Position numbers and translations under genes: made by a program
Shown: in pieces, positions 1 to 7,603 of the stretch
How positions within the stretch are numbered: position 1 is the stretch's first letter
How the letters are laid out: every line of letters begins with the position of its first letter
Notes under the pieces: generated by a model
Seen by the model: only the letters and a program-made list of their open reading frames with translations
What the model was told of the DNA's origin: nothing
Databases searched by the model: none
Source of the DNA: JANNGZ01 sp031404155
Lineage (GTDB): Bacteria > Pseudomonadota > Gammaproteobacteria > Burkholderiales > Burkholderiaceae_C
Direction of reading: 5' to 3'
Assembly: GCA_031404155.1 (NCBI GenBank)
Contig: JANNGZ010000175.1
Span: forward strand, 1-13,012
Length of the DNA: 13,012 bases

Positions 1-2883
1 TCGCTGGATGGCGGCGGCTGGGGCGACGGGGTGCCTTTGCAGAGCCTGCTCAAGACAAAGCGCGAGCAAACCAACGAGGCCAACAACAACATCCGCATCG
101 TGAATGCCCGCGAGCACAACCTCAAGGGCCTGAACGTCGACATCCCGCGCGGCAAGTTCAACGTGGTCACCGGCGTCTCGGGCTCGGGCAAAAGCACGCT
201 GGCCTTCGACATCCTGTTCAACGAAGGCCAGCGGCGTTACCTCGAATCGCTGAACGCCTATGCGCGCAGCATCGTGCAGCCGGCGGGCCGGCCGGAGGTG
301 GACGCGGTCTACGGCATACCGCCCACGGTGGCGATCGAGCAGCGCCTCAGCCGCGGCGGGCGCAAGAGCACCGTGGCCACCACCACCGAGGTCTGGCATT
401 TCCTGCGCCTGCTCTGGGTCAAGCTGGGCTTGCAGCATTGCACCAAGGACGGCACGCCGGTGATGCCGCAGAGCGCCGAAAGCATCGCCGCGCAATTGCT
501 GCGCGACCACCGCGGCGAACATGTCGGCCTGCTCGCGCCGCTGGTGGTCAACCGCAAGGGCGTCTACACCGACCTTGCCAAATGGGCCAAGGCACGCGGC
601 CACACGCACCTGCGGGTCGACGGCGAGTTCCTCGGCCTGGACCCCTGGCCGCGCCTGGACCGCTTCAAGGAGCACACGCTGGAGCTGCCGGTGGGCGACA
701 TCGTGATCGCACTCGACCGCGAAGCCGAGTTGCGCGCGCTGCTGTCGAAGGCGCTCGAACTCGGCAAGGGCGTGATGCACCTGCTGACGCCGCTGGACGG
801 CCTGGCCGCGGCGATGGCGGCGGCGGCGGAGCCGGGCGTGGGCGCTGCGGGGTTCGGCACCGGCATCGGCGCCGGCATCGGCACGCTGAAAGTGTTCTCC
901 ACCAAACGTGCCTGCCCCACCTGCGGCACCAGCTACCCCGAGCTCGACCCGCGCATGTTTTCGTACAACAGCAAACATGGCTGGTGCGGCGGCTGCGTCG
1001 GCACCGGCCTGGCCTTGACCCGCGAGCAGCGCAAGGCCTACGACGACTCCAAACGAGAGGACGACGGCCATGGCCGCGAACAGAGTTTCCCGAGCGAGGA
1101 GCCCGAGGTCGAAGGCGTGGTCGACGCCGTGTGCGGCGAATGTGCGGGCACCCGCCTGAACGCGGCGGCGCGCATCGTCACCTTCAAAACGCGGCCGATC
1201 GGCGACGTGGCCGCGATGTCGGTGACGCAGTCACGGGCCTGGGTCGAAGGCCTCGACCTGCATGGCCGCGAAGCCGGCATCGCGCGCGATGTGGTGAGCG
1301 AGATCAAGAGCCGGCTCGAGTTCCTCGAACAGGTGGGCTTGGGCTACCTCTCGCTCGACCGCGCTGCGCCCACGCTCTCGGGCGGCGAGGCGCAACGCAT
1401 CCGCCTCGCGGCCCAGCTCGGCAGCAACCTGCAAGGGGTTTGTTATGTGCTCGACGAACCGACCATCGGCCTGCACCCGCGCGACAACCGCTACCTGCTG
1501 AACGCCTTGCAAACCCTGAGCGACAAGGGCAACACGCTGGTGGTGGTGGAGCACGACGAGGAAACCATCCGCCGCGCCGACCACATCATCGACATCGGGC
1601 CGGGCGCCGGCAAACGCGGTGGCACGCTGGTGGCCGAGGGGGTGGTGGCGGACCTGTCGGCAAATGCGGCGTCGGTGACCGGGCGTTTTCTGGCGACGCC
1701 CTTGCGTCACCCGTTGCAGCCGCGCCGCAGCGTTGCATTGGCTCCCTCCCTCTTGATGGGGGAGGGCCGCGGAGGGGGTGACGTGGGAGGAAACGTCGGA
1801 GCGTCGAACAAACGGCCACCCCCATCCCAACCTTCCCCCGTCAAGGGGGAAGGAGCAAAGTGCCTCACTGTCGGCGCCGCGTCGCTTCACAACCTCAAGT
1901 CCATCGACATCGAACTGCCGCTGCACCGCCTCATCGCCATCACCGGCGTCAGCGGTTCGGGCAAGAGCACGCTTGCGCGCGATGTGCTGCTGGCCAATGT
2001 GCAGGCCGCGGTCGGCGCGAAGAAGGCGCCGGCATGGACCGGCTGCACCAGCCTCGATGGTTACCAGGCCATCGACCGTGTGCTCGAAGTCGACCAGACG
2101 CCGATCGGCAAGACGCCGCGCTCCTGCCCGGCCACCTACATCGGCTTCTGGGATCCGATCCGCAAGCTGTTCACGCAAACGCTGGAAGCCAGGGCACGCG
2201 GTTATGCGGCGGCGCGCTTTTCCTTCAACACCGGCGACGGCCGCTGCCCGGGTTGCGAAGGCCAGGGGGTGCGCACGATCGAGATGAGTTTCCTGCCCGA
2301 TGTGAAGGTGCCCTGCGAGCAATGCCACGGCCAGCGCTTCAACCCGGAAACGCTGGCGGTGAGTTGGCGCGGCAAGAACATCGGCGACGTGCTGCGCATG
2401 GAGGTCGACGAGGCGGTCGACTTCTTCGCCTCGATGCCGGCGATCTCGCACCCGCTGCAACTGCTCAAGGACGTGGGCCTGGGCTACCTCACGCTCGGCC
2501 AGCCCTCACCCACGCTCTCGGGCGGCGAGGCGCAGCGCATCAAGCTGGTGACCGAACTCTCGAAGGTGCGCGACGAGGTCGGCCGCCGCGGCCAGCGCGC
2601 GCCGCACACGTTGTACGTGCTCGACGAGCCGACCGTGGGCCTGCACATGGCCGATGTCGAGCGCCTGGTCCGCGTGTTGCACCGCCTGGTCGACGGCGGC
2701 CACAGCGTGCTGGTGATCGAACACGACCTCGACGTGATCGCCGAAGCCGACTGGGTGGTCGACCTCGGCCCCGAGGGCGGCGACGGTGGCGGGCGGGTGG
2801 TGGTGGCCGGCACGCCCGAAGCGGTGGTGGCCGCGGGCAGCCACACCGGGGTCGCGCTCGCGCCGGTGCTGGCGCGCGGCTGA
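1..2883 (+). CDS. uvrA: UvrA-type excinuclease ABC subunit A, 5' end outside window
   Basis: DNA-damage-recognising ATPase of nucleotide excision repair, which scans DNA and loads UvrB; cytoplasmic. Residues below are counted from the GTG at 31. Seen: Walker A GVSGSGKS at 48-55; zinc cysteines C295/C298/C319/C322 with the same spacing as in E. coli UvrA; CGEC at 368-371; ABC signature LSGGEAQRI at 449; Walker B VLDEPT at 473. The second module has Walker A at 639-646, zinc cysteines C739/C742/C762/C765, signature at 829 and Walker B at 863. This makes one full UvrA unit (E. coli has 940 residues). The GTG at 31 has no ribosome binding site and the frame is open to base 1, so I take the gene as 5'-partial. 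It is probably the second unit of a double-length (about 1,900-residue) UvrA of the kind I recall from Burkholderiales and Planctomycetes; that is inference. A repeat is inserted in the inter-module linker (residues 571-609). Confidence 0.93.
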   Translation, partial: SLDGGGWGDGVPLQSLLKTKREQTNEANNNIRIVNAREHNLKGLNVDIPRGKFNVVTGVSGSGKSTLAFDILFNEGQRRYLESLNAYARSIVQPAGRPEVDAVYGIPPTVAIEQRLSRGGRKSTVATTTEVWHFLRLLWVKLGLQHCTKDGTPVMPQSAESIAAQLLRDHRGEHVGLLAPLVVNRKGVYTDLAKWAKARGHTHLRVDGEFLGLDPWPRLDRFKEHTLELPVGDIVIALDREAELRALLSKALELGKGVMHLLTPLDGLAAAMAAAAEPGVGAAGFGTGIGAGIGTLKVFSTKRACPTCGTSYPELDPRMFSYNSKHGWCGGCVGTGLALTREQRKAYDDSKREDDGHGREQSFPSEEPEVEGVVDAVCGECAGTRLNAAARIVTFKTRPIGDVAAMSVTQSRAWVEGLDLHGREAGIARDVVSEIKSRLEFLEQVGLGYLSLDRAAPTLSGGEAQRIRLAAQLGSNLQGVCYVLDEPTIGLHPRDNRYLLNALQTLSDKGNTLVVVEHDEETIRRADHIIDIGPGAGKRGGTLVAEGVVADLSANAASVTGRFLATPLRHPLQPRRSVALAPSLLMGEGRGGGDVGGNVGASNKRPPPSQPSPVKGEGAKCLTVGAASLHNLKSIDIELPLHRLIAITGVSGSGKSTLARDVLLANVQAAVGAKKAPAWTGCTSLDGYQAIDRVLEVDQTPIGKTPRSCPATYIGFWDPIRKLFTQTLEARARGYAAARFSFNTGDGRCPGCEGQGVRTIEMSFLPDVKVPCEQCHGQRFNPETLAVSWRGKNIGDVLRMEVDEAVDFFASMPAISHPLQLLKDVGLGYLTLGQPSPTLSGGEAQRIKLVTELSKVRDEVGRRGQRAPHTLYVLDEPTVGLHMADVERLVRVLHRLVDGGHSVLVIEHDLDVIAEADWVVDLGPEGGDGGGRVVVAGTPEAVVAAGSHTGVALAPVLARG
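1741..1856. repeat. Paired-hairpin REP/BIME-like element inside uvrA
   Basis: Two 40-base arms, 1741-1780 and 1817-1856, are inverted copies of each other (31 of 40 positions match by hand alignment), separated by 36 bases. Each arm also folds on itself: CCCTCCC 1744-1750 with GGGAGGG 1760-1766, and CCTTCCCCC 1831-1839 with GGGGGAAGG 1845-1853 around a five-base loop. This is the architecture of a bacterial interspersed mosaic element. It is translated in frame as a Gly/Pro-rich linker (uvrA residues about 571-609) between the two ATPase modules, where UvrA proteins normally have a short variable linker. Confidence 0.85.
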
Positions 2884-2891
2884 AGCGGCAA

Positions 2892-2926
2892 TGAAGCGCG
2901 GTTGAAGGATTGAAGCGCGGTTGAAG
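2892..2926. repeat. Short tandem direct repeat after uvrA
   Basis: The 16-base unit TGAAGCGCGGTTGAAG occurs at 2892-2907 and 2911-2926, with a 19-base period. Partial copies (TGAAGCG) lie at 2881 (overlapping the uvrA stop codon) and 2922. It lies in the 77-base gap between the convergent uvrA and TPR-like genes. No function is evident; slipped-strand duplication is the simplest origin. Confidence 0.7.
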
Positions 2927-2931
2927 CGCGA

Positions 2932-2952
2932 CGCGGGTACCGCCGCCCCGCG
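2932..2952. terminator. Possible shared terminator hairpin between convergent genes
   Basis: CGCGGG at 2932-2937 pairs with CCCGCG at 2947-2952 around a nine-base loop, between the ends of uvrA (+) and the TPR-like gene (-). There is no T-run on either side, so it is not a textbook intrinsic terminator. Its position is the main support. Confidence 0.3.
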
Positions 2953-2960
2953 GCCAGCCG

Positions 2961-3602
2961 CTACATCATCGCTGCGGGCAGGGCCGACTGCACCGGCAGG
3001 CCGTGGCGGGCGGAGGCGGCGGCGATGAGTTGCAGCGCGCGGCATTGCATCGCGATCGCGTCTTCGTGGTCGCCGCAGTCGTCGAGCACATCGCTCACCC
3101 GCAGCAGCACCGTGACCTCCCATTCCGGGTCGGCCGCGCGGCCGGCCAGGTGGCTGGCCTCGTAGGCGTGGTCGCGGGCCCGTTCGCGCGCGGCATGCAC
3201 CGCCCGCGGGTCGTCTTCGTCGGCTGAGGCGGCGAGCCAGGCGGCCACCTCGGCAAGGTCGCACAGGATGTCCACCGTGAGGTCGACACCGCCAAGGCTG
3301 CGTGCCCAGCGCAGGCTTTGCTGCAGGTACCAGCGTGCCTCGGCAAGAGCGCCGAGCTTGCGGTAGCAGCGGCCCACCTGCGCCAGCGCCAGGCTCATCT
3401 CGATCGGCTTCTGGTGGCAGTCGGCGGCGTCGAGCATGGCGATCGCCTCGCGCAGGCCGTCGCGTTCGCTGCCGGGGGTAATGCCGGGGGTGATGCCGGC
3501 GCTGCCGCCGCGGTCCGTGCCGCCGTCGTTGCCGGCCAGGCCGGTGCTTGCCGTGTTCGAGGTGGCGCTGTCGGGCAGGGTGTCGCTGTCGGTCGGCTGC
3601 AT
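2961..3602 (-). CDS. TPR-like protein of unknown function
   Basis: A 213-residue soluble protein with no signal peptide or membrane segment. The first 45 residues are Ser/Thr/Asp/Gly-rich and probably disordered, with a small ITPG-ITPG duplication. Residues about 47-195 look all-helical, with repeated helix pairs of tetratricopeptide style, for example ALAQVGRCYRKLGALAEAR (72-90), a pair around 108-124, and VLLRVSDVLDDCGDHEDAI (165-183). I chose the ATG at 3602 because an upstream in-frame extension to 3737 would run into hairpin repeat sequence and reads as low-quality Arg/Pro-rich peptide. A weak GAAG lies about 8 bases upstream of the chosen start. I recall similar proteins in Burkholderiales, usually annotated as hypothetical or TPR proteins. 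It is convergent with uvrA; a shared role is not shown. Confidence 0.75.
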   Translation of the reverse strand: MQPTDSDTLPDSATSNTASTGLAGNDGGTDRGGSAGITPGITPGSERDGLREAIAMLDAADCHQKPIEMSLALAQVGRCYRKLGALAEARWYLQQSLRWARSLGGVDLTVDILCDLAEVAAWLAASADEDDPRAVHAARERARDHAYEASHLAGRAADPEWEVTVLLRVSDVLDDCGDHEDAIAMQCRALQLIAAASARHGLPVQSALPAAMM

Positions 3603-3694
3603 AGGGGGCTTCGAATGGGTGGAGGTTTGGCTGCATCGAGACCGATGCGGCGCCTCGGGTTGAATCAATCCTAGGCGGGCGTGTCCGCGGTCGC

Positions 3695-3731
3695 TTCCCC
3701 CTGTCCTTGGGGGAACCCCCGATCGCGGGGG
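3695..3731. repeat. Two adjacent G/C-run hairpins
   Basis: TTCCCCC 3695-3701 pairs with GGGGGAA 3709-3715 (loop of seven). Directly abutting it, CCCCCG 3716-3721 pairs with CGGGGG 3726-3731 (loop ATCG). Both stems are perfect. The C5/G5 style resembles the hairpin repeats at 11654-11740 and 12355-12430, which suggests dispersed intergenic repeats rather than a terminator. The location is upstream of genes on both sides, so no transcript is expected to end here. Confidence 0.6.
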
Positions 3732-3924
3732 CTGCATGCCGAAGCAGCGCTGCGCTCGATGCCTCCAGCCCGGGCGTCGCCTGACCCTCTGCTAACAAGC
3801 GCCGCGCCGCGATGCCCGAAGCCTGCGCGATCGGGCTAAGGAAAACACGCAGCCGGCAGCGGTGAGGGCGCCGGGACAATCGGTCTCGGCGCGTTTGCCG
3901 CCGCGAAGTTTTCAGTCGACCCCC

Positions 3925-3929
3925 GGGAG
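3925..3929 (+). promoter_or_regulatory. Ribosome binding site of dctP
   Basis: GGGAG lies seven bases before the ATG at 3937. It decides this start over the upstream GTG/ATG options, because the protein then begins exactly at a signal peptide. Confidence 0.7.
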
Positions 3930-3936
3930 CCTTGCC

Positions 3937-4962
3937 ATGAAGACCTTTCTGCCCTTCCAACGCGCTGCGCTTGCCCTGGCGGCGCTGGCCGTGTGCACCG
4001 CCGCGTCGGCACAGACGGTGCTCACCGCGTCGAGCTGGGTGCCACCGGCCCACACCCTGTCCGAAACGCAAAAGGAGTGGTGCGGCCTGGTCGAGCAGAA
4101 GACCGCCGGCAAGGTCAAGTGCAACATCCTGCCGCGTGCGGTGGCCGCGCCCCCGGGCACCTTCGACGCGGTGCGCAACGGCGTCGCCGACCTGTCCTTC
4201 GTGGTGCACGGCTACACGCCGAGCCGCTTCGTGACCACGCAGTTCGCCGAGTTTCCGTTCCTGGCCGATTCCGCCGAAATCTCCTCGGTGGCCTTCCAGC
4301 GCCTGTATGCCAAGACCCCGGCGATCGCGGCCGAACACCAGGGCGTGAAGGTGATCACCGTGTTCACCCACGGCCCCGGCATCGTGCTCAACGCCAAGCG
4401 GCCGATCGTCAAGCTGGACGACCTCGCGGGCCTGAAGTTCCGCATCGGCGGCGGCATGGTCAACGAGATCAGCAAGTCGCTCGGCATGAACGTGACGCTC
4501 AAACCCGCGACCGAGAGCTACGAACTGCTCTCCACCGGCGTCATGGACGGCACCCTCTTCCCGGCCGAGTCGGTGGAGGGATTCAAGATCGACAAGGTGA
4601 TCAAACATGCCACCACCTTCCCCGGCGGCCTCTACAACACCAGCTTCGTGTTTGTGATGAACCAGGCCAAGTACGACAAGCTCAGCGCCGAGGAAAAGAA
4701 GGCGATCGACGAGGTTTCGGGCGAAGTGGCCGCGCGCATGTTCGGCCGCGGCTGGGACAAGGTCGACCGCCGTGGCCTGGCTTTCATGCAGGCCGCGGGG
4801 GTGCAGTTCGTGAAGGCCGACGCCACCTTCGTCAAAGCGGTGAAGGACAAGACCGCGTCGCTGGAAGACACCTGGGTCAAGGCCGCCGAAGGCAAGGGCA
4901 TGAAGGACGCGAAGAAGGTGTTGGCCGAGTTCCGCGGCGAGATCACGAAGCTGCAAAAGTGA
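3937..4962 (+). CDS. dctP: TRAP transporter solute-binding protein, DctP family
   Basis: Periplasmic receptor that captures an organic acid and delivers it to the DctQM membrane pair. It has 341 residues, typical for the family. It starts with a Sec signal peptide (MKTF, a hydrophobic Ala/Leu core, likely cleavage after ASA near residue 25). Arg169 in LKFRIGGG matches the conserved arginine that binds the ligand carboxylate in DctP proteins. The TESYELLSTGVMDGTLFPAE stretch and the following helices are also family-like. The ATG at 3937 is preceded by GGGAG at 3925-3929 with seven bases spacing. A longer frame from 3862 would put residues ahead of the signal peptide and is unlikely. It is first in the dctP-dctQ-dctM order. 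The substrate cannot be told from sequence; a carboxylate is the family expectation. Confidence 0.93.
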   Translation: MKTFLPFQRAALALAALAVCTAASAQTVLTASSWVPPAHTLSETQKEWCGLVEQKTAGKVKCNILPRAVAAPPGTFDAVRNGVADLSFVVHGYTPSRFVTTQFAEFPFLADSAEISSVAFQRLYAKTPAIAAEHQGVKVITVFTHGPGIVLNAKRPIVKLDDLAGLKFRIGGGMVNEISKSLGMNVTLKPATESYELLSTGVMDGTLFPAESVEGFKIDKVIKHATTFPGGLYNTSFVFVMNQAKYDKLSAEEKKAIDEVSGEVAARMFGRGWDKVDRRGLAFMQAAGVQFVKADATFVKAVKDKTASLEDTWVKAAEGKGMKDAKKVLAEFRGEITKLQK

Positions 4963-4979
4963 CCTGTACCCCGGGGGGC

Positions 4980-4998
4980 GCGCGGCCCCGTGCCGCGC
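4980..4998 (+). promoter_or_regulatory. Hairpin between dctP and dctQ
   Basis: GCGCGGC 4980-4986 pairs perfectly with GCCGCGC 4992-4998 around CCCGT, 17 bases after the dctP stop. There is no T-run. A hairpin at this point could stabilise the dctP message or partly attenuate transcription, so that more binding protein than permease is made, as is common for binding-protein operons. That role is inference. Confidence 0.4.
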
Positions 4999-5080
4999 CT
5001 GGCGTTGATTTCGCACCGCCGCGGGCGGCGCTGCGACCATTGTCGGGTTCGGGTGGCCCGGTGGCCGGCGCCGCGGCAAC

Positions 5081-5590
5081 GTGACCCGCCTGAAGCGCCT
5101 GCTGGACACGCTCTGCGGCGTGCTCGCCGCGGTGGCGCTGTTCGCGATCATGGCGCTGACGCTGGTCGACGTGGCCGGCCGCAAGTTCATCAGCACCTCG
5201 GTGCCGGGTTCGCTCGAACTCACCGAGCTGTTGATGGTGGCGGTGATCTTCGCGGCGCTGCCGCAGGTCAGCCTGCATGGCGAGCACGTGGTCTTCGACT
5301 CGCTCGACCCGCTGCTCAGCCGCTGGGTGCGCAAGGTGCAAACCTTCCTGGTCGAGCTGTTTTGCGCCACCACGCTCGCCGGCCTGGCCTGGTTGATGTG
5401 GGCCAAGGCCGGGCAGATGGCCGAGTTCGGCGACACCACCGCGCAGCTGAAGATTCCGCAGGGGCCGTTTGTGTATGCGATGAGCGTGCTTTGCGCGGTC
5501 ACCTCGCTGGTGCACCTGCTGCTGATCTTCTCGCCGGTGCCGCACCACCACATCGGTGTCGACAAGCCGGTGGTGAGTGGTGCGGCGTGA
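5081..5590 (+). CDS. dctQ: TRAP transporter small permease subunit, DctQ family
   Basis: Small inner-membrane subunit that pairs with DctM to form the sodium-driven TRAP permease. It has 169 residues and four hydrophobic segments, at about 10-30, 45-62, 85-106 and 128-150. It has family-like features: LVDVAGRKFI after the first helix, then LELTELLMV and GEHVVFD. The GTG at 5081 is the only workable start before the first membrane segment, but it has no clear Shine-Dalgarno sequence. It follows dctP after 118 bases (with a hairpin), and its TGA overlaps the dctM start, so translation of the two permease genes is probably coupled. Confidence 0.9.
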   Translation: MTRLKRLLDTLCGVLAAVALFAIMALTLVDVAGRKFISTSVPGSLELTELLMVAVIFAALPQVSLHGEHVVFDSLDPLLSRWVRKVQTFLVELFCATTLAGLAWLMWAKAGQMAEFGDTTAQLKIPQGPFVYAMSVLCAVTSLVHLLLIFSPVPHHHIGVDKPVVSGAA

Positions 5591-6879
5591 CCGAGGCCCT
5601 GCTCGGTTTTGGCTGCATCTTCGCGCTCGCACTGTTGCGCGTGCCGCTCGCTTTCGCGATGGGCTTCGTCGGTTTCATCGGCCTGGGCCTGATGCGCGGC
5701 TGGGGCGCCACCGCGGCGGGCGCGGCGCAGGTGGTTTACGAAACCGGTTTTGCCTACACCCTGAGCGTGGTGCCGCTGTTCATCCTGATGGGCAACTTCG
5801 TCGCGCGTGCCGGGCTGGCGCAGGAGTTGTTCCGCGCCGCCTACACCTTCGTCGGCCATGTGCGCGGTGGCCTCGCGCACGCCACGATCCTGGCCTGCGC
5901 GGGTTTCGGCGCGATCTGCGGCTCTTCGATCGCCACCGCGGCCACCATGGCCAAGGTGGCTTACCCGTCGATGAAGAAGCTCGGTTATGCCGACTACCTG
6001 AGCACCGGCGTCATTGCCGCAGGCGGCACGCTGGGCATCATGATTCCGCCGTCGACCATCATGGTCATTTACGGCATCGTCACCGAAACGCATATCGGCA
6101 AGCTCTTCGCCGCCGGCGTGCTGCCCGGCCTGATGAGCGCCGGCCTGCTGATGGCCTGCGTGGCCTGGATCACCTGGCGCGACCCCGCCGCCGGCCCCGC
6201 GGCGGAGCGCACCTCATGGCGCGACCGCCTCGCCGCGGTGCGCGGCATCTGGGGCGTGGCGCTGCTGGTGGTGGTGGTGCTCGGCGGCATCTACGGCGGC
6301 GTGTTCACCGCCACCGAGGGCGCGGGCATCGGCGCCTCGGGCGCGTTTTTCTTCGCGCTCGCGCGCGGCGCGCTGACGCTGAAAGTGCTGCGCGAGATCC
6401 TGATCGAAAGTGCGCGCACCACCGCGATGCTGTTCGCGATCCTGATCGCCGCAATGATCTTCGCGAGCTTCGTCAACTTCACGACGATGCCGGGCGACCT
6501 GAAGGATTGGATCACCCACCTCGGGCTGCCGCCGCTGGCGATCATCGGCGCGATGATGGTGATCTACGTCGTGCTCGGCACCATCATGGAGGAGCTGTCG
6601 ATGGTGCTGCTCACGATTCCGGTGTTCTTCCCGATCGTGGTGCAGCTCGGTTTCGACCCGGTGTGGTTCGGCGTGCTGATCGTGCTGGTGGTTCAGATCG
6701 GCCTGATCTCCCCGCCGGTGGGCATGAACCTCTTCGTGCTGAGCTCGCTGCTCAAGGGCGTGGCGTTGCGCCAGATCTTCCGCGGCACCTGGTTGTTCGT
6801 GGTGGCCCTCGTGGCGGCGCTGTTCGTGGTGCTGGAGTTCGCGCCGATCGCGTTGTGGCTGCCAAGCTTCATGAAGTAG
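5587..6879 (+). CDS. dctM: TRAP transporter large permease subunit, DctM family
   Basis: Main membrane subunit of the TRAP transporter, of the ion-transporter superfamily, using an elevator-type mechanism. It has 430 residues (family about 425-440) with hydrophobic segments along its whole length. Family-like stretches include VVPLFILMGNFVARAGLA, GAICGSSIATAATMAKV, GGTLGIMIPPS and QIGLISPPVGMNLFVLSS. The last two are the paired Pro-rich re-entrant regions. I chose the GTG at 5587, which overlaps the dctQ stop (GTGA). The frame is open further upstream, but that part is antisense-like Arg/Ala-rich noise over dctQ. It is last in the operon and converges on msrQ. Confidence 0.93.
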   Translation: MTEALLGFGCIFALALLRVPLAFAMGFVGFIGLGLMRGWGATAAGAAQVVYETGFAYTLSVVPLFILMGNFVARAGLAQELFRAAYTFVGHVRGGLAHATILACAGFGAICGSSIATAATMAKVAYPSMKKLGYADYLSTGVIAAGGTLGIMIPPSTIMVIYGIVTETHIGKLFAAGVLPGLMSAGLLMACVAWITWRDPAAGPAAERTSWRDRLAAVRGIWGVALLVVVVLGGIYGGVFTATEGAGIGASGAFFFALARGALTLKVLREILIESARTTAMLFAILIAAMIFASFVNFTTMPGDLKDWITHLGLPPLAIIGAMMVIYVVLGTIMEELSMVLLTIPVFFPIVVQLGFDPVWFGVLIVLVVQIGLISPPVGMNLFVLSSLLKGVALRQIFRGTWLFVVALVAALFVVLEFAPIALWLPSFMK

Positions 6880-6888
6880 CGCGAGGGC

Positions 6889-6903
6889 GCGGCCAGGGGC
6901 CGC
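6889..6903. terminator. Possible bidirectional terminator hairpin, dctM/msrQ
   Basis: A perfect stem GCGGCC (6889-6894) and GGCCGC (6898-6903) around AGG, in the 60-base gap between convergent dctM and msrQ. There is no T-run, so termination is inferred from position only. Confidence 0.35.
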
Positions 6904-6939
6904 CTGCCCAGTGCAGCCGACAAGCCGCCGCGAGCCCGC

Positions 6940-7593
6940 TCAGTGATTCGACGACGCGCCGGAGGGCGCGGTGGCCACCGCCACGCGCGGTGGCCACCAG
7001 CGCCAAACCCGCCAGCCGAGCAGTACCGCGACCACCGCCGCATACGCCGCCACCTCGGCAAAGTCGTTCTTGCCGGCGCGCATCCAGAAAAAATGCAGCA
7101 GCGCGAGCAGCACGATCGCGTAGATGAGCTGGTGCAGCCGCTGCCAGCGCACCGCGCCGAGCCACCGGATCGCGCGGTTGAACGAGGTGGCCGCGAGCGC
7201 GCTCATCAGCAGCAGTGCAGTGGTGCCGACCAAGATAAAGGGCCGCTTCGGAATGTCGCGCACGATGTCGTCGAACTCGAAGCCCATGTCGAGCCAGGCG
7301 TAGCAGAGGAAGTGCAGGACGCCGTAGCCGAAGGTGGCCACCCCCAGCATGCGGCGAAAGCGCACCAGGGCGTGCCAGCCGGTCCACTGCCGCAGCGGCG
7401 TGATGGCCAGCGTGGCGCAGAGCAGGCGCAGCGTCCAGTCGCCGGTGGAGCGGCTGAGCGCTTCGGCCGGGTTGGCGCCGAGCTGGTTGTAGACCGCGCC
7501 GTAGAGCAGCCACGCAAACGGCAGCAGCAGCAGGGCGAGCAACACCGGCTTCGCGGCCCGGTGCGTCAGCACGGCCTGGACCGAGAGCATCAC
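6940..7593 (-). CDS. msrQ: MsrQ, haem-binding membrane subunit of MsrPQ
   Basis: Inner-membrane b-haem protein of the ferric-reductase-like fold (formerly YedZ). It passes electrons from the respiratory chain or quinones to periplasmic MsrP. It has 217 residues (E. coli 211) with about six hydrophobic segments. Histidines H94 (GVLHF), H154 (WQRLHQ) and H167 (LLHFF) have the same spacing as the haem-related E. coli H91/H151/H164, offset by three. RPFILVGTTALLLM and RLHQLIYAIV are family-like. Start: GTG at 7593 or the adjacent ATG at 7590. GAGG sits eight bases before the GTG, so I favour that. It begins 10 bases after the msrP stop and is clearly in one operon with it. Confidence 0.92.
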   Translation of the reverse strand: MMLSVQAVLTHRAAKPVLLALLLLPFAWLLYGAVYNQLGANPAEALSRSTGDWTLRLLCATLAITPLRQWTGWHALVRFRRMLGVATFGYGVLHFLCYAWLDMGFEFDDIVRDIPKRPFILVGTTALLLMSALAATSFNRAIRWLGAVRWQRLHQLIYAIVLLALLHFFWMRAGKNDFAEVAAYAAVVAVLLGWRVWRWWPPRVAVATAPSGASSNH

Positions 7594-7603
7594 CGCCCCG
7601 GCC

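Larger units (their letters stand above)
3603..3936. other. 334-base divergent intergenic region with hairpin repeats
   Basis: This separates the leftward TPR-like gene from the rightward TRAP operon, so it should hold both promoters, but I see no convincing -35/-10 pair on either strand. It contains a double hairpin (3695-3731, listed separately). The only unusually AT-rich patch is around 3660-3672 (TTGAATCAATCCTAG). Open frames crossing it look non-coding. Confidence 0.6.

Noticed and set aside
3603..3737. N-terminal extension of the TPR-like protein
   Set aside because: It translates hairpin repeat sequence into Arg/Pro-rich peptide; the ATG at 3602 is a better start.
4990..5586. Upstream extension of dctM to 629 residues
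   Set aside because: The extra 199 residues overlap dctQ in another frame and lack membrane character; the GTG at 5587 gives the family's normal length.
2506..6093. Very long minus-strand open frame (1195 codons)
   Set aside because: It lies antisense to uvrA, dctP, dctQ and dctM and overlaps the TPR-like gene in another frame. It is His/Arg/Gly-rich with no domain, and is a known effect of high G+C codon use.
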